DNA of 59,116 bases from Hydrogenophilaceae bacterium (GTDB taxonomy: Bacteria; Pseudomonadota; Gammaproteobacteria; Burkholderiales; Thiobacillaceae): assembly GCA_013389025.1 (NCBI GenBank), contig JACAED010000102.1, forward strand, positions 1-59,116. Reading direction: 5' to 3'. This document shows positions 27,743 to 35,275 of the stretch, in pieces. A program made the translations under genes and the position numbers. The notes under the pieces were generated by a model. It was not told where the DNA came from. It ran no database searches and worked only from the letters and a program-made list of their open reading frames with translations. How positions within the stretch are numbered: the first letter of the stretch is position 1; each line of letters begins with the position of its first letter.

Positions 27743-28423
27743 TTAGTAAGGCGGAGACCAACTGCCGTACATGCCGGACATGCCGCCCATGCCAGGATTC
27801 ATGCCGTACATGCCGCTCATGCCCGACATTCCACCCATTCCCGACATGCCGCTCATGCCACCCATACCGGACATGCCGCTCATGCCAGACTGTTTCATCC
27901 ACATCACGCCATAAGGGGTGTACACGGGCACCCAGTTACCTGACATGCCGGACATGCCACTCATGCCTGACATTCCACCCATGCCGGACATCCCTGACAT
28001 TCCGCCCATGCCTGACATTCCGCTCATTCCGCCCATGCCGGACATCCCTGACATGCCACCCATGCCTGACATGCCGTCCATGCCTGACATTCCACTCATT
28101 CCGCCCATGCCCGACATACCTGACATGCCGCCCATACCTGACATGCCCTGCTGAACGGGATAGAAGAAGATTTCACCAGAGGGAGAGATGCGGAAATAAC
28201 CAGACATGCCGCTCATGCCGCCCATGCCCGACATGCCTGACATTCCAGACATGCCGCCCATGCCTGACATACCGTCCAAGCCGCTCATGCCGCCCATGCC
28301 CGACATACCTGACATTCCAGACATGCCGCTCATGCCGGACTGTTTGTCTGCAGCCACGGTTGTACCCAAAGCAAGTGCGCCTACAACTGCCACAACAAGC
28401 TTCAACTTTTGCATTCGACCCAT
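27743..28423 (-). CDS. Secreted methionine-rich (Gly-Met-Ser/Gly)n repeat protein
   Basis: A 226-residue exported protein; the ATG at 28423 has AAAGGAG upstream and starts a signal peptide ending near TTVAA-DKQ. The mature part is almost wholly the tripeptides GMS and GMG, with Gly at every third position as in collagen-like sequences. By hand count about 54 of 226 residues are Met. Two non-repeat islands interrupt it (YFRISPSGEIFFYPVQQ and NWVPVYTPYGVMWMKQ), similar in spacing of aromatic residues, and the end is YGSWSPPY. No family is recognised. It sits in the respiratory cluster just upstream of the pentaheme cytochrome. Possible roles are soft-metal (Cu/Ag) binding, sacrificial oxidant scavenging by Met, or a surface scaffold; all are inference. 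Confidence 0.85.
   Translation of the reverse strand: MGRMQKLKLVVAVVGALALGTTVAADKQSGMSGMSGMSGMSGMGGMSGLDGMSGMGGMSGMSGMSGMGGMSGMSGYFRISPSGEIFFYPVQQGMSGMGGMSGMSGMGGMSGMSGMDGMSGMGGMSGMSGMGGMSGMSGMGGMSGMSGMGGMSGMSGMSGMSGNWVPVYTPYGVMWMKQSGMSGMSGMGGMSGMSGMGGMSGMSGMYGMNPGMGGMSGMYGSWSPPY
27760..28345. repeat. 9-bp tandem repeat tract encoding the GMS/GMG array
   Basis: On the plus strand the tract reads as degenerate tandem units such as CATGCCTGA, CATTCCACC and CATGCCGCC, each 9 bases (three codons). Synonymous differences between units suggest an old array kept by selection on the protein, with higher-order 18-27-base blocks recurring. Confidence 0.8.
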
Positions 28424-28525
28424 GATTAACTCCTTTGATTGATGCGAACCAGGTTGCGAATTTTCAGGAAATTTTTCCTGCGCCTTCAAAACCGGTTAAA
28501 TACGTCCGAGGGGGACGCTCCCTGT

Positions 28526-28867
28526 TTACCGCTTCTCGGCGGCTTGACCCGTTCCGCTTGCAGCAGAACCATGCCAATTTCGAATGTCATACGGTCCCGT
28601 CATGCCGGGCCGCACAAATGGCGTGTGCCAGGGACCCTGGCTTTCAAGAAAACGCAGACTTGCCGGATAAGGTTTAACAACACCAGTCAGGGCATGGCGG
28701 TACCACGCCGCATATTTCGGATAGGAGGTGATGACAGGCGCACCCGCAGGCCGAACCGATGGGTCGAGCCCGGCGATCGGGTACTCATCGCCCAATGCAA
28801 TATCGACAAACGAAATTGCAGCAATGATTGCAAGCAAGGTCTTGCCCGCTTTATCTGAATATTTCAT
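28526..28867 (-). CDS. Small secreted protein at the head of the respiratory cluster
   Basis: A 113-residue protein; the ATG at 28867 is preceded by GGAGGGT. It begins with a signal peptide (KTLLAIIAAISFVDIALG) and continues with a Pro/Tyr/Trp-rich mature part of about 85 residues (GLDPSVRPAGAPVITSYPKY, then PYPASLRFLESQG and PGMTGPYDIRNWH). No cysteine or heme motif is present. I recognise no family. It is the first gene after the sigma54-type promoter, so it is expected to be made together with the molybdoenzyme, perhaps as a periplasmic accessory or anchoring component. Confidence 0.75.
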   Translation of the reverse strand: MKYSDKAGKTLLAIIAAISFVDIALGDEYPIAGLDPSVRPAGAPVITSYPKYAAWYRHALTGVVKPYPASLRFLESQGPWHTPFVRPGMTGPYDIRNWHGSAASGTGQAAEKR

Positions 28868-28912
28868 GCCTACCCTCCAGACATCCGCTTTTTGTTTGGT
28901 GAAGGCACTAGA

Positions 28913-28927
28913 GCAGGCGATGTGCCA
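28913..28927 (-). promoter_or_regulatory. Candidate sigma54 (-24/-12) promoter
   Basis: On the minus strand the sequence is TGGCACATCGCCTGC, against the consensus TGGCAC-N5-TTGC: all six -24 bases and three of four -12 bases match, with GG and GC exactly 10 bases apart. Transcription would start near 28901, about 35 bases before the first start codon of the minus-strand cluster. A sigma54-dependent activator gene is encoded divergently next door. Confidence 0.8.
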
Positions 28928-29275
28928 ACTCGTTAAGAATCGTCAACTATTTGTAGACAAAAAGAAATTTCCAGAGGCCCGAAGTGCGACGCGTCATGCA
29001 ACCCTAATGAAATGCCAAATTGTCAGAAAACTGGCCCGAAAATTTGGATATCGATTGTGAGACCTGCAATTTTGTCAGTCAGAAAAACCTTCCGCGCCAT
29101 GCAAGAAATTCATGAAGAGTCTGGATGCCTTGCGCCGCAAGGATTTTCACACACTGTCATTTTGGCAACGGGATGAAGTTCTAGAATTCTGGATTCTGTT
29201 GCGATTGTCATCAAAACCAGAAAGAATCAGACATCGAGTGTGCTGGAAAGCATGCAATCATCAAGGATCCAGGAA
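28928..29275. promoter_or_regulatory. Divergent intergenic region with possible activator sites
   Basis: About 350 bases lie between the sigma54-type promoter and the kinase gene. TTGTCAGAAAA (29020-29030) and TTGTCAGTCAGAAAAA (29072-29087) are similar and about 52 bases apart, lying roughly 120-185 bases upstream of the predicted minus-strand start, a usual distance for enhancer sites. The region is AT-richer than its surroundings. The plus-strand promoter for the kinase could not be identified. Confidence 0.35.
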
Positions 29276-31168
29276 ATGCGCTTGATGCCAATGGCAGGGC
29301 TGCGACAGAAATTTCTTTTAGGCGCAACAGTCGGACTGACCACGCTTTCGGTGATATTGCTTGGCCTGAGCTGGATGATTTACCGGCATCAATTAACCCA
29401 GGAACGCAGTGAGGCGGCAGCCGAGGTCAATTTGCTGCTGCAGGCCTCACTGGAAAACGCCATGCTAAAGCGCGACCTCCCTGGCCTCATTGACATAGTC
29501 GATCGTCTGGGCAGGCAGCCCGGCATCCACAACGCGATGATTCTTGCACCCAATGAGGAAATCCGCTTTGCTTCAGACTCCTCGCTGCTGAGAACGCGTT
29601 TCCCGCTTAAGACGCATGGCGTCTGCCTGAACTGTCCGGATCAGCCTGTTGCCCATGATCTGTTTACCAACTTCACCCTGGATGCCAAGGGCCGCGAGGT
29701 CATGCGCAGCATCAATGCAGTTGCCAACAAACCGCAATGCTCGATCTGTCATGGCTCTCCCGCCACGCATCCCATCAATGGCGTGCTGGTGGTCGACTAC
29801 GATGCCGCGCCGATACGCCAGCGCGCGGCGAAATCCGCCATGGCACTGGGCGGCATGGGTGCGCTTTTACTGCTCCTGACGCTTGCAGGCGGCAGCTGGT
29901 TCATCAGGAATCTGGTCCTGAAGCCGGTCACCCGGCTGGCCTCGGGCAGCACCGATCTGGCCAGGGGCCTGCTTGATACGCGCGTCAGCATCGAGGGGAA
30001 TGATGAACTGGCTCAGCTGAGTTCCACGTTCAATCAAATGGCAAACAACCTTCAATCCCTGCTCAATCAAACCCTTGAGCAGGAGGCTTTCCTTCAAGCA
30101 CTGGTTGACGCCATTCCGGACGGCATACGCGTCATTGATCCCGATACTTTTCTCGTGGTACTCGACAACCAGGCTTTCCGTTCGATCATCGGACGTGACG
30201 TAGGCCAAACGTGCAAGGGCCTGACCTGCCACGCCTCCAGCCACGGCCTGCCACAGCCCTGCCCGCCCTCGCTGGCACTGTGCCCTATCCATGAAATCCG
30301 TCATAGCGGAAGGCAGTGCAAGACCCTGATGGATTTCAAGCGCGGGGATGGCAGCACCAATCAGGTTGAAGTCATTGCCGCGCCAATGCGGCTGAGAATT
30401 GGCGTAAAGGAGAGATTGTTCATCGTGGAGTCCTGTCGCGATCTGGCGCGCATCGTCAAGTTCTCGCAGGAGCAGAAGCTCGCCGAGATGGCACAGCTGG
30501 CCACGGGCGTGGCGCACGAAATCCATAATCCGCTGGCTTCGGTGCGAATCGCCTTGCATGCCATGCTGAGAGCGGTCGACAAGACCACGGAAAGCAGCGG
30601 TGGAATGCTCAACTACCTGAAACTGGTCGATGGCGAAATCGACCGCTGCATCGAAATCACCGAACGACTGTTGAAACTGGGCATCGCATCGCCAGGCAAT
30701 GCTCAACTGGTCGAGGTTAACCCGGTGGTGAAGGAAACCCTGTCCTTGCTGACATGGGAGGCCGAGGCGGCAAAAGTGAGCTTCGATACAGATTTTGCTG
30801 CGTCGAGTCCACGCGTGCTGGCTTCGGACAGTGAACTTCGGATGGTGGTGCTAAACTTGGCGCAAAACGCGCTTCATGCCATGCCCGATGGCGGAGCGCT
30901 TCATGTCAGGACACAGCAACAGGGCAACAAAGTGAGAATCGTCTTTACCGATACGGGCGTCGGCATCAATCCGGCCGATGCGCCTCATATATTTGAACCC
31001 TTTTACAGCCATCGTGCTGACGGCAGGAAGGGTACCGGTCTGGGGCTTTCCATCTGCAGGTCGATCGTTCTGAATTACGGCGGAAATATCGTGTTTGAAA
31101 GCCAGCCTGGAACAGGCAGCACATTTGTCGTCGAACTGCCTGACGCCGCCTGCCAATTGCAGCAATGA
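29276..31168 (+). CDS. Sensor histidine kinase with heme-c motif in the periplasmic domain
   Basis: About 630 residues from the ATG at 29276 (AAGGA 8 bases upstream); the track GTG at 29240 adds 12 residues. TM1 covers about 13-36. A periplasmic domain (about 37-180) contains CLNC and then CSICHGSP, a complete CxxCH heme c site. TM2 (GALLLLLTLAGGSWFI) is followed by HAMP, then a PAS domain (DAIPDGIRVIDPDTFLVV) with an unusual cysteine series (CKGLTCH, PCPP, ALCPIHE, QCKTL). The H-box is AHEIHNPLAS, and the ATPase domain shows NLAQNALHAMPDGG and KGTGLGLSIC. It overlaps the regulator gene by 4 bases (ATGA). Redox or ligand sensing through heme is inferred from the motif. Confidence 0.9.
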   Translation: MRLMPMAGLRQKFLLGATVGLTTLSVILLGLSWMIYRHQLTQERSEAAAEVNLLLQASLENAMLKRDLPGLIDIVDRLGRQPGIHNAMILAPNEEIRFASDSSLLRTRFPLKTHGVCLNCPDQPVAHDLFTNFTLDAKGREVMRSINAVANKPQCSICHGSPATHPINGVLVVDYDAAPIRQRAAKSAMALGGMGALLLLLTLAGGSWFIRNLVLKPVTRLASGSTDLARGLLDTRVSIEGNDELAQLSSTFNQMANNLQSLLNQTLEQEAFLQALVDAIPDGIRVIDPDTFLVVLDNQAFRSIIGRDVGQTCKGLTCHASSHGLPQPCPPSLALCPIHEIRHSGRQCKTLMDFKRGDGSTNQVEVIAAPMRLRIGVKERLFIVESCRDLARIVKFSQEQKLAEMAQLATGVAHEIHNPLASVRIALHAMLRAVDKTTESSGGMLNYLKLVDGEIDRCIEITERLLKLGIASPGNAQLVEVNPVVKETLSLLTWEAEAAKVSFDTDFAASSPRVLASDSELRMVVLNLAQNALHAMPDGGALHVRTQQQGNKVRIVFTDTGVGINPADAPHIFEPFYSHRADGRKGTGLGLSICRSIVLNYGGNIVFESQPGTGSTFVVELPDAACQLQQ

Positions 31169-32508
31169 CTTCCAAACCGCTGATACTGATCATTGAGGAC
31201 GATCGGTTGCTCAACAAGCTGCTGGTCGGTGAAATCAAGCGTATGGGCTATTCAGCCGATGGGGTGTTCGGCTGGAACGAGGCACGCTCGCATCTCACAA
31301 GGACCGAACCCAGCCTTATCATCAACGACGTGCGCCTGCCGGATGCCAACATCATGGACATTCTGCCTTCCATCGCCAGTGAACACCCCGTCATCGTCCT
31401 GACTGCGTACGGCACAGTGCAGGAAGCCGTTGCTGCCATGAAGGCAGGTGCGATGGAATATCTCACCAAACCAGTCAATCCGGACGAACTGGAACTGAAA
31501 ATCGACCGAGTGCTCGAAATGAGCAACATGCAGCGTGATCACCAGTATTGCAAATCGCGTCTGCGGCCGGACCCTGCCGCCACGATGGTAGGCAAGAGTT
31601 CGGCCATTGCAGAAGTGTTGCAACTGGTCGAGGCAGTGGCTTCTACCGACGCCACGGTCCTGATCACGGGAGAAAGCGGCGCAGGCAAGGAACTGGTTGC
31701 GCACGCCATCCATACCCGCAGTCCGCGTGCCGAGGGCAATTTTGTCGCGGTGGATTGCTGCACACTGCAAGAGAATTTGTTCGAATCGGAATTGTTTGGC
31801 CATGAGAAGGGCGCTTTTACCGGTGCCGAACGTCAAAAGCCGGGGCTGATCGAAGCAGCAAGCGGCGGCACACTGTTTCTGGACGAGATTGGCGAAATCG
31901 GGCCGGCCATCCAGGCCAAACTGCTTCGTGTCCTGGAAACCGGTCAATTTCGCAGACTGGGCGGCGTCAAGGATTTGCAGGCAAATGTCCGTATCGTTGC
32001 CGCCACCAACCGTGATCTGGAGAAAATGAGTGCGGAGGGAAGCTTCCGCACCGACCTGTTCTACCGGTTGTCGGCTTTCACGATAAAGGTCCCGCCACTG
32101 CGCGAGCGTCTGTCCGATGTTCCTCAACTGGTCAATCACATCCTGGCTCATCACAAATTCTCGAGGCGTTACAACAAACGGGTTACGCCGCCCGCCATGA
32201 GCCTGCTGATGTCATACAACTATCCGGGCAACGTGCGCGAACTGCGCAACATGATTGAACGCGCCGTCATTCTTTCCGGCGCCAGCGAGGAAATCCGCCC
32301 CGAACATTTTGCGCTCAATGGCCCTGTCGAGCGCCCGGCCAAGGTGGATCTTCATTTCGATCACGATCCCAGCCTGGAGGAAATGGAAAGGCGCTATCTT
32401 GAGACGCTCGTCAACAAGTATGCCGGACATCGCGGCCGCATTGCCGCCATACTGGGAGTCAGTGAACGCAACATCTATCGATTATTGGAGAAGTATGGCT
32501 TGAAGTAG
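31165..32508 (+). CDS. Sigma54-dependent response regulator (NtrC family)
   Basis: A 447-residue activator with three domains. The receiver domain (1-120) has the acidic pair IIEDD, the phosphorylatable Asp in INDVRLPD, the conserved Thr in VLTAYG and the Lys in TKPVNP. The AAA+ domain (about 145-370) has Walker A GESGAGKE, the sigma54-contact loop GAFTGAE, Walker B GGTLFLDEIGEI, and NYPGNVRELRN. A Fis-type helix-turn-helix ends the protein (GRIAAILGVSERNIYRLLEKYG). It is co-transcribed with the kinase. The candidate -24/-12 promoter for the opposite-strand respiratory genes is the obvious target. Confidence 0.95.
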   Translation: MTSKPLILIIEDDRLLNKLLVGEIKRMGYSADGVFGWNEARSHLTRTEPSLIINDVRLPDANIMDILPSIASEHPVIVLTAYGTVQEAVAAMKAGAMEYLTKPVNPDELELKIDRVLEMSNMQRDHQYCKSRLRPDPAATMVGKSSAIAEVLQLVEAVASTDATVLITGESGAGKELVAHAIHTRSPRAEGNFVAVDCCTLQENLFESELFGHEKGAFTGAERQKPGLIEAASGGTLFLDEIGEIGPAIQAKLLRVLETGQFRRLGGVKDLQANVRIVAATNRDLEKMSAEGSFRTDLFYRLSAFTIKVPPLRERLSDVPQLVNHILAHHKFSRRYNKRVTPPAMSLLMSYNYPGNVRELRNMIERAVILSGASEEIRPEHFALNGPVERPAKVDLHFDHDPSLEEMERRYLETLVNKYAGHRGRIAAILGVSERNIYRLLEKYGLK

Positions 32509-32555
32509 CCTTTCTTGAATAAACTAGGCCTGTCAGTTATCAATTAGGGCAAACC

Positions 32556-33641
32556 ATGCTGATTGGCATTCCCAAGGAAACCAAGAACCACGAATACCGC
32601 GTTGCGTTGACACCAGACGGCGCGGCCGCGCTGACTCGCGCCGGACATACAGTAAGGATTCAATCCGATGCCGGCAAGGGCATCGGTTTTACCGATGCCG
32701 CCTATGAGCAGGCCGGCGCGGAAATCGTCGAAAGCCCGGCAAAAATTTATGCAGCCGACATGATTGTCAAGGTGAAGGAGCCGCAGGCACAGGAGAGTCT
32801 GTTGCTTCATCCGGGCCAGATATTGTTCTGCTTTCTCCATCTTGCAGCCGCGCCAACACTTGCCGAGGTGTTGATCGACCGGCATGTCTCCGCCATCGGC
32901 TTCGAAACCATAACGGATGATACGGGTGGCTTTCCGCTGCTCGCACCCATGTCGGAAATCGCTGGCCGCATGGCGCCGCAGATGGGGGCGCTGGGGCTGA
33001 TGCGTCCCTACGGCGGCAACGGCACGCTGATTACCGGCGTGCCGGGCGTGGCGCCCGCGCGCGTGGTCATCCTCGGCGGCGGCAACGTCGGCATGAATGC
33101 CGCCCGCGTGGCCATCGGTCTGGGCGCGCAGGTCAAGCTGCTCGACCGCAAGGCGGAAAAACTGCGTCATGCCGAAGCGCTGTTCGATGCGCGCATCGAA
33201 ACCGGCTTTGCCGGCGCCGAGGAAATTGCGGCCAGCGTGAAGGAAGCCGACCTTGTCATCGGCGCGGCCATGGTCGCGGGCCGCCGGGCGCCGCAACTCC
33301 TGTCCCGCGCGCATCTCAAATCCATGCAACCGGGTTCAGTGCTGGTGGATGTCGCCATCGATCAGGGCGGTATCTGCGAAACCTCGCGTCCTACCACGCA
33401 TAGCGAGCCGTTCTATGTCGAGGAAGGCATCGTGCATTACTGCGTGACCAACATGCCCGGCGCGGTCGCGCGCACCGCCACCCTGTCGCTTTCCCACGTC
33501 ACCCTGCCTTTTGTGCAGGCGTTGGCAGACAAGGGACTCGCCGCGCTGGAAGCCAACCCCCACCTGAAAAACGGCCTGCAAATCCACAGTGGCGAAATTG
33601 TTTATCCAGGGCTGGCGGAGGATATTCGTCAAGCAGGATGA
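32556..33641 (+). CDS. ald: Alanine dehydrogenase
   Basis: A 361-residue NAD-dependent enzyme interconverting L-alanine with pyruvate and ammonia. The N-terminal signature is MLIGIPKETKNHEYRVALTP, with the substrate-binding Arg in the family's KExKxxExRV pattern. KVKEPQ follows, then the NAD fold VVILGGGNVGMNAARVA and the conserved VDVAIDQGG and VTNMPGAVARTATLSLSH. It is full length with no frameshift. A 48-base spacer separates it from the regulator gene; no regulatory motif is obvious. Confidence 0.96.
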   Translation: MLIGIPKETKNHEYRVALTPDGAAALTRAGHTVRIQSDAGKGIGFTDAAYEQAGAEIVESPAKIYAADMIVKVKEPQAQESLLLHPGQILFCFLHLAAAPTLAEVLIDRHVSAIGFETITDDTGGFPLLAPMSEIAGRMAPQMGALGLMRPYGGNGTLITGVPGVAPARVVILGGGNVGMNAARVAIGLGAQVKLLDRKAEKLRHAEALFDARIETGFAGAEEIAASVKEADLVIGAAMVAGRRAPQLLSRAHLKSMQPGSVLVDVAIDQGGICETSRPTTHSEPFYVEEGIVHYCVTNMPGAVARTATLSLSHVTLPFVQALADKGLAALEANPHLKNGLQIHSGEIVYPGLAEDIRQAG

Positions 33642-33706
33642 TGCCGGCGGGCAATTGCCGTCAATATCGACTTTAAGGATGTTTGGCCGGGGTTGCCCGG
33701 CAGCAA

Positions 33707-33738
33707 GTTCCTTTCTTTGCTTCGTCAAAGAAAGGAAC
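33707..33738. repeat. 13-bp perfect inverted repeat (GTTCCTTTCTTTG)
   Basis: GTTCCTTTCTTTG and CAAAGAAAGGAAC are separated by CTTCGT. The hairpin lies about 65 bases after the ald stop and could act as a terminator-like or mRNA-stabilising structure. The wording resembles dispersed repeats seen in many proteobacterial genomes. Confidence 0.7.
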
Positions 33739-33930
33739 CAAAGAAAGACGACCCGGCTGCATGGCCCTTCGGGTGCCCTTAGCCAGAAGGTTCCAAGCGG
33801 GCGGCGCAGAACTCGCCCCGCTTGATGTTTGCAGAAGAAGCAGGGCTCAAACATGCTGCGCCACGCTGCTCCGCCCTCCACCTTCTGGCTGCGGCCATGC
33901 AGACGGGATAAAAATACAAACTCCAAAAGC

Positions 33931-34012
33931 AAATCCCCCCAACCCCCTTTATCAAGGGGGGCTCAATTCAACCCCCTTGATAAAGGGGGTGGCGCGAAGC
34001 GCCGGGGGATTT
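33931..34012. repeat. Nested palindromic repeat (CCCCCTTTATCAAGGGGG)
   Basis: AAATCCCCC and GGGGGATTT bound an 82-base unit. Inside, CCCCCTTTATCAAGGGGG (33943-33960) and its exact reverse complement CCCCCTTGATAAAGGGGG (33971-33988) face each other, each also nearly palindromic, with a GGCGCGAAGCGCC hairpin next to them. This is typical of short non-autonomous mobile repeats. Confidence 0.75.
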
Positions 34013-34095
34013 CGGTTTTAACTTCCCCTCTGGGCTGCCTCTCCTTACCAAACAGCATGCTCAAATTCCCCCCTGAAACCCCATCCCCAATCCGG

Positions 34096-34124
34096 TTGAA
34101 TATCCCGCGTCAAAGCCTGATAAT
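34096..34124 (+). promoter_or_regulatory. Candidate sigma70 promoter of the rnf operon
   Basis: TTGAAT, a 17-base spacer and GATAAT lie 31 bases before the rnfA start. The -35 matches 4 of 6 and the -10 matches 5 of 6 consensus positions. Confidence 0.5.
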
Positions 34125-34154
34125 TCAGGCATTCCGGCATTCCTGATACAAGGT

Positions 34155-34733
34155 TTGGAACACTACTTTCTGCTGCTCATCGCCACGGTGTTCGTCAACA
34201 ACATCGTCATGTCCAAGATTCTTGGACTGTGTCCTTTCATGGGCGTCTCGAAAAAACTGGAAACTTCGGTTTCCATGGGACTGGCCACCACCTTCGTGCT
34301 GACGCTGGCTTCGGGCGCGTCCTATCTCATCAACGAGTACCTGCTCGGCACGGATCTGTTTTACCTGCGGACACTTTCGTTCGTGGTCGTGATTGCGGGC
34401 ATTGTCCAGTTCACTGAAATGTTCATCCACAAAACCAGCCCGGTGCTGTATCAGGTGCTGGGGATTTATCTGCCGCTGATTACCACCAACTGCGCCGTGC
34501 TCGGCATTCCACTTCTAAACGCACAAGCGCAGCACAACTTTGCCGAATCGCTGATCTTTGGCGCAGGCGGCGCCATTGGCTTTACGCTGGTGCTGGTCCT
34601 GTTTGCAGGCATACGCGAACGCATGGAGGCCGCCGATGTGCCGAAGATTTTCCAAGGCACCAGCATTGCCATGATCACCGCCGGGCTGATGAGCCTGGCC
34701 TTCATGGGCTTTTCCGGGTTGGTAAAAATTTAA
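34155..34733 (+). CDS. rnfA: Rnf electron transport complex subunit A
   Basis: A 192-residue six-helix membrane protein, standard length. It starts at TTG (34155) after AAGG; the N-terminus [20 protein letters not shown] and the segment [18 protein letters not shown] are diagnostic. RnfA and RnfE are paralogous inner-membrane subunits that together hold an Fe-S cluster and carry electrons across the membrane. The TAA overlaps the rnfB ATG by one base. The complex couples ferredoxin:NAD+ electron transfer to ion translocation. Confidence 0.96.
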   Translation: MEHYFLLLIATVFVNNIVMSKILGLCPFMGVSKKLETSVSMGLATTFVLTLASGASYLINEYLLGTDLFYLRTLSFVVVIAGIVQFTEMFIHKTSPVLYQVLGIYLPLITTNCAVLGIPLLNAQAQHNFAESLIFGAGGAIGFTLVLVLFAGIRERMEAADVPKIFQGTSIAMITAGLMSLAFMGFSGLVKI

Positions 34734-35275
34734 TGCTGACCGCCATCCTCGTCATGGCGGGTATTGCCATCGTGCTGGGCGCGGTTCTGGGCTACGCCGC
34801 CCTGCGCTACAAGGTCGAAGGCGACCCGCTGGTGGAAAAGATCGACGCCATCCTGCCGCAAACGCAGTGTGGCCAGTGCGGTTACCCCGGCTGCAAGCCC
34901 TACGCCACAGCCATTGCCAAGGGCGAGGCCGACATCAACAAATGCCCGCCCGGCGGCGAGGAAGGCGTCAAGAAATTGGCCGAACTGCTTGGCGTGGAAG
35001 TCAAGCCGCTTGATGCCGAACCCAAACCCAAGGCCGTGGCCTTCATCGACGAAAATCTCTGCATCGGCTGCACGCTGTGCATCCAGGCCTGCCCGGTGGA
35101 TGCCATTCTAGGCGCCGCCAAGCAGATGCACACCATCATCGCCTCCGAGTGCACCGGCTGCGAGCTGTGCGTGGCGCCCTGCCCGGTGGACTGCATTTCC
35201 ATGGTGGTGTTGAAGGAGGATCTGCCGCACTGGAAATGGAAGTATCCCGTTTTCAGGATCAAGCAGGCGGCATGA
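34733..35275 (+). CDS. rnfB: Rnf complex Fe-S subunit B
   Basis: 180 residues. The N-terminal membrane helix ([23 protein letters not shown]) is followed by the 4Fe-4S domain [15 protein letters not shown]...KCPPGG. Two ferredoxin motifs come next, [16 protein letters not shown] and [16 protein letters not shown]. RnfB is the probable entry point for electrons from reduced ferredoxin. It overlaps rnfC by ATGA. The length is typical of the proteobacterial form without the long C-terminal cluster extension found in some anaerobes. Confidence 0.96.
   Translation: MLTAILVMAGIAIVLGAVLGYAALRYKVEGDPLVEKIDAILPQTQCGQCGYPGCKPYATAIAKGEADINKCPPGGEEGVKKLAELLGVEVKPLDAEPKPKAVAFIDENLCIGCTLCIQACPVDAILGAAKQMHTIIASECTGCELCVAPCPVDCISMVVLKEDLPHWKWKYPVFRIKQAA

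Larger units (their letters stand above)
33642..34154. other. Repeat-rich intergenic spacer between ald and rnfA
   Basis: The 513-base spacer carries no convincing gene. It holds a 13-base perfect inverted repeat (33707-33738) followed by a GC-rich stretch with GGTTCCAAGCGGGCGGCGCAG wording common in dispersed proteobacterial repeats. A second repeat unit built of CCCCCTTTATCAAGGGGG lies at 33931-34012. A good sigma70-type promoter is found near 34096. Small ORFs in the track (33589, 33683, 33829) are translations of repeats. Confidence 0.6.

Noticed and set aside
27743-28345. Possible CRISPR-like array from regular repeats
   Set aside because: The period is 9 bases with no spacers, and the tract is an open reading frame; it is a protein-coding tandem repeat.
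27918-28442. Plus-strand ORFs rich in PMPDMP-type repeats
   Set aside because: They are the antisense translation of the 9-bp GMS/GMG repeat array; the minus frame has a ribosome site and signal peptide.
28466-28500. Second possible sigma54 promoter just before the Met-rich gene
   Set aside because: GC and CC are 10 bases apart, but the surrounding bases do not match TGGCAC or TTGC.
33589-34146. Small ORFs in the ald-rnfA spacer
   Set aside because: They translate dispersed repeats and lack ribosome sites or recognisable similarity.
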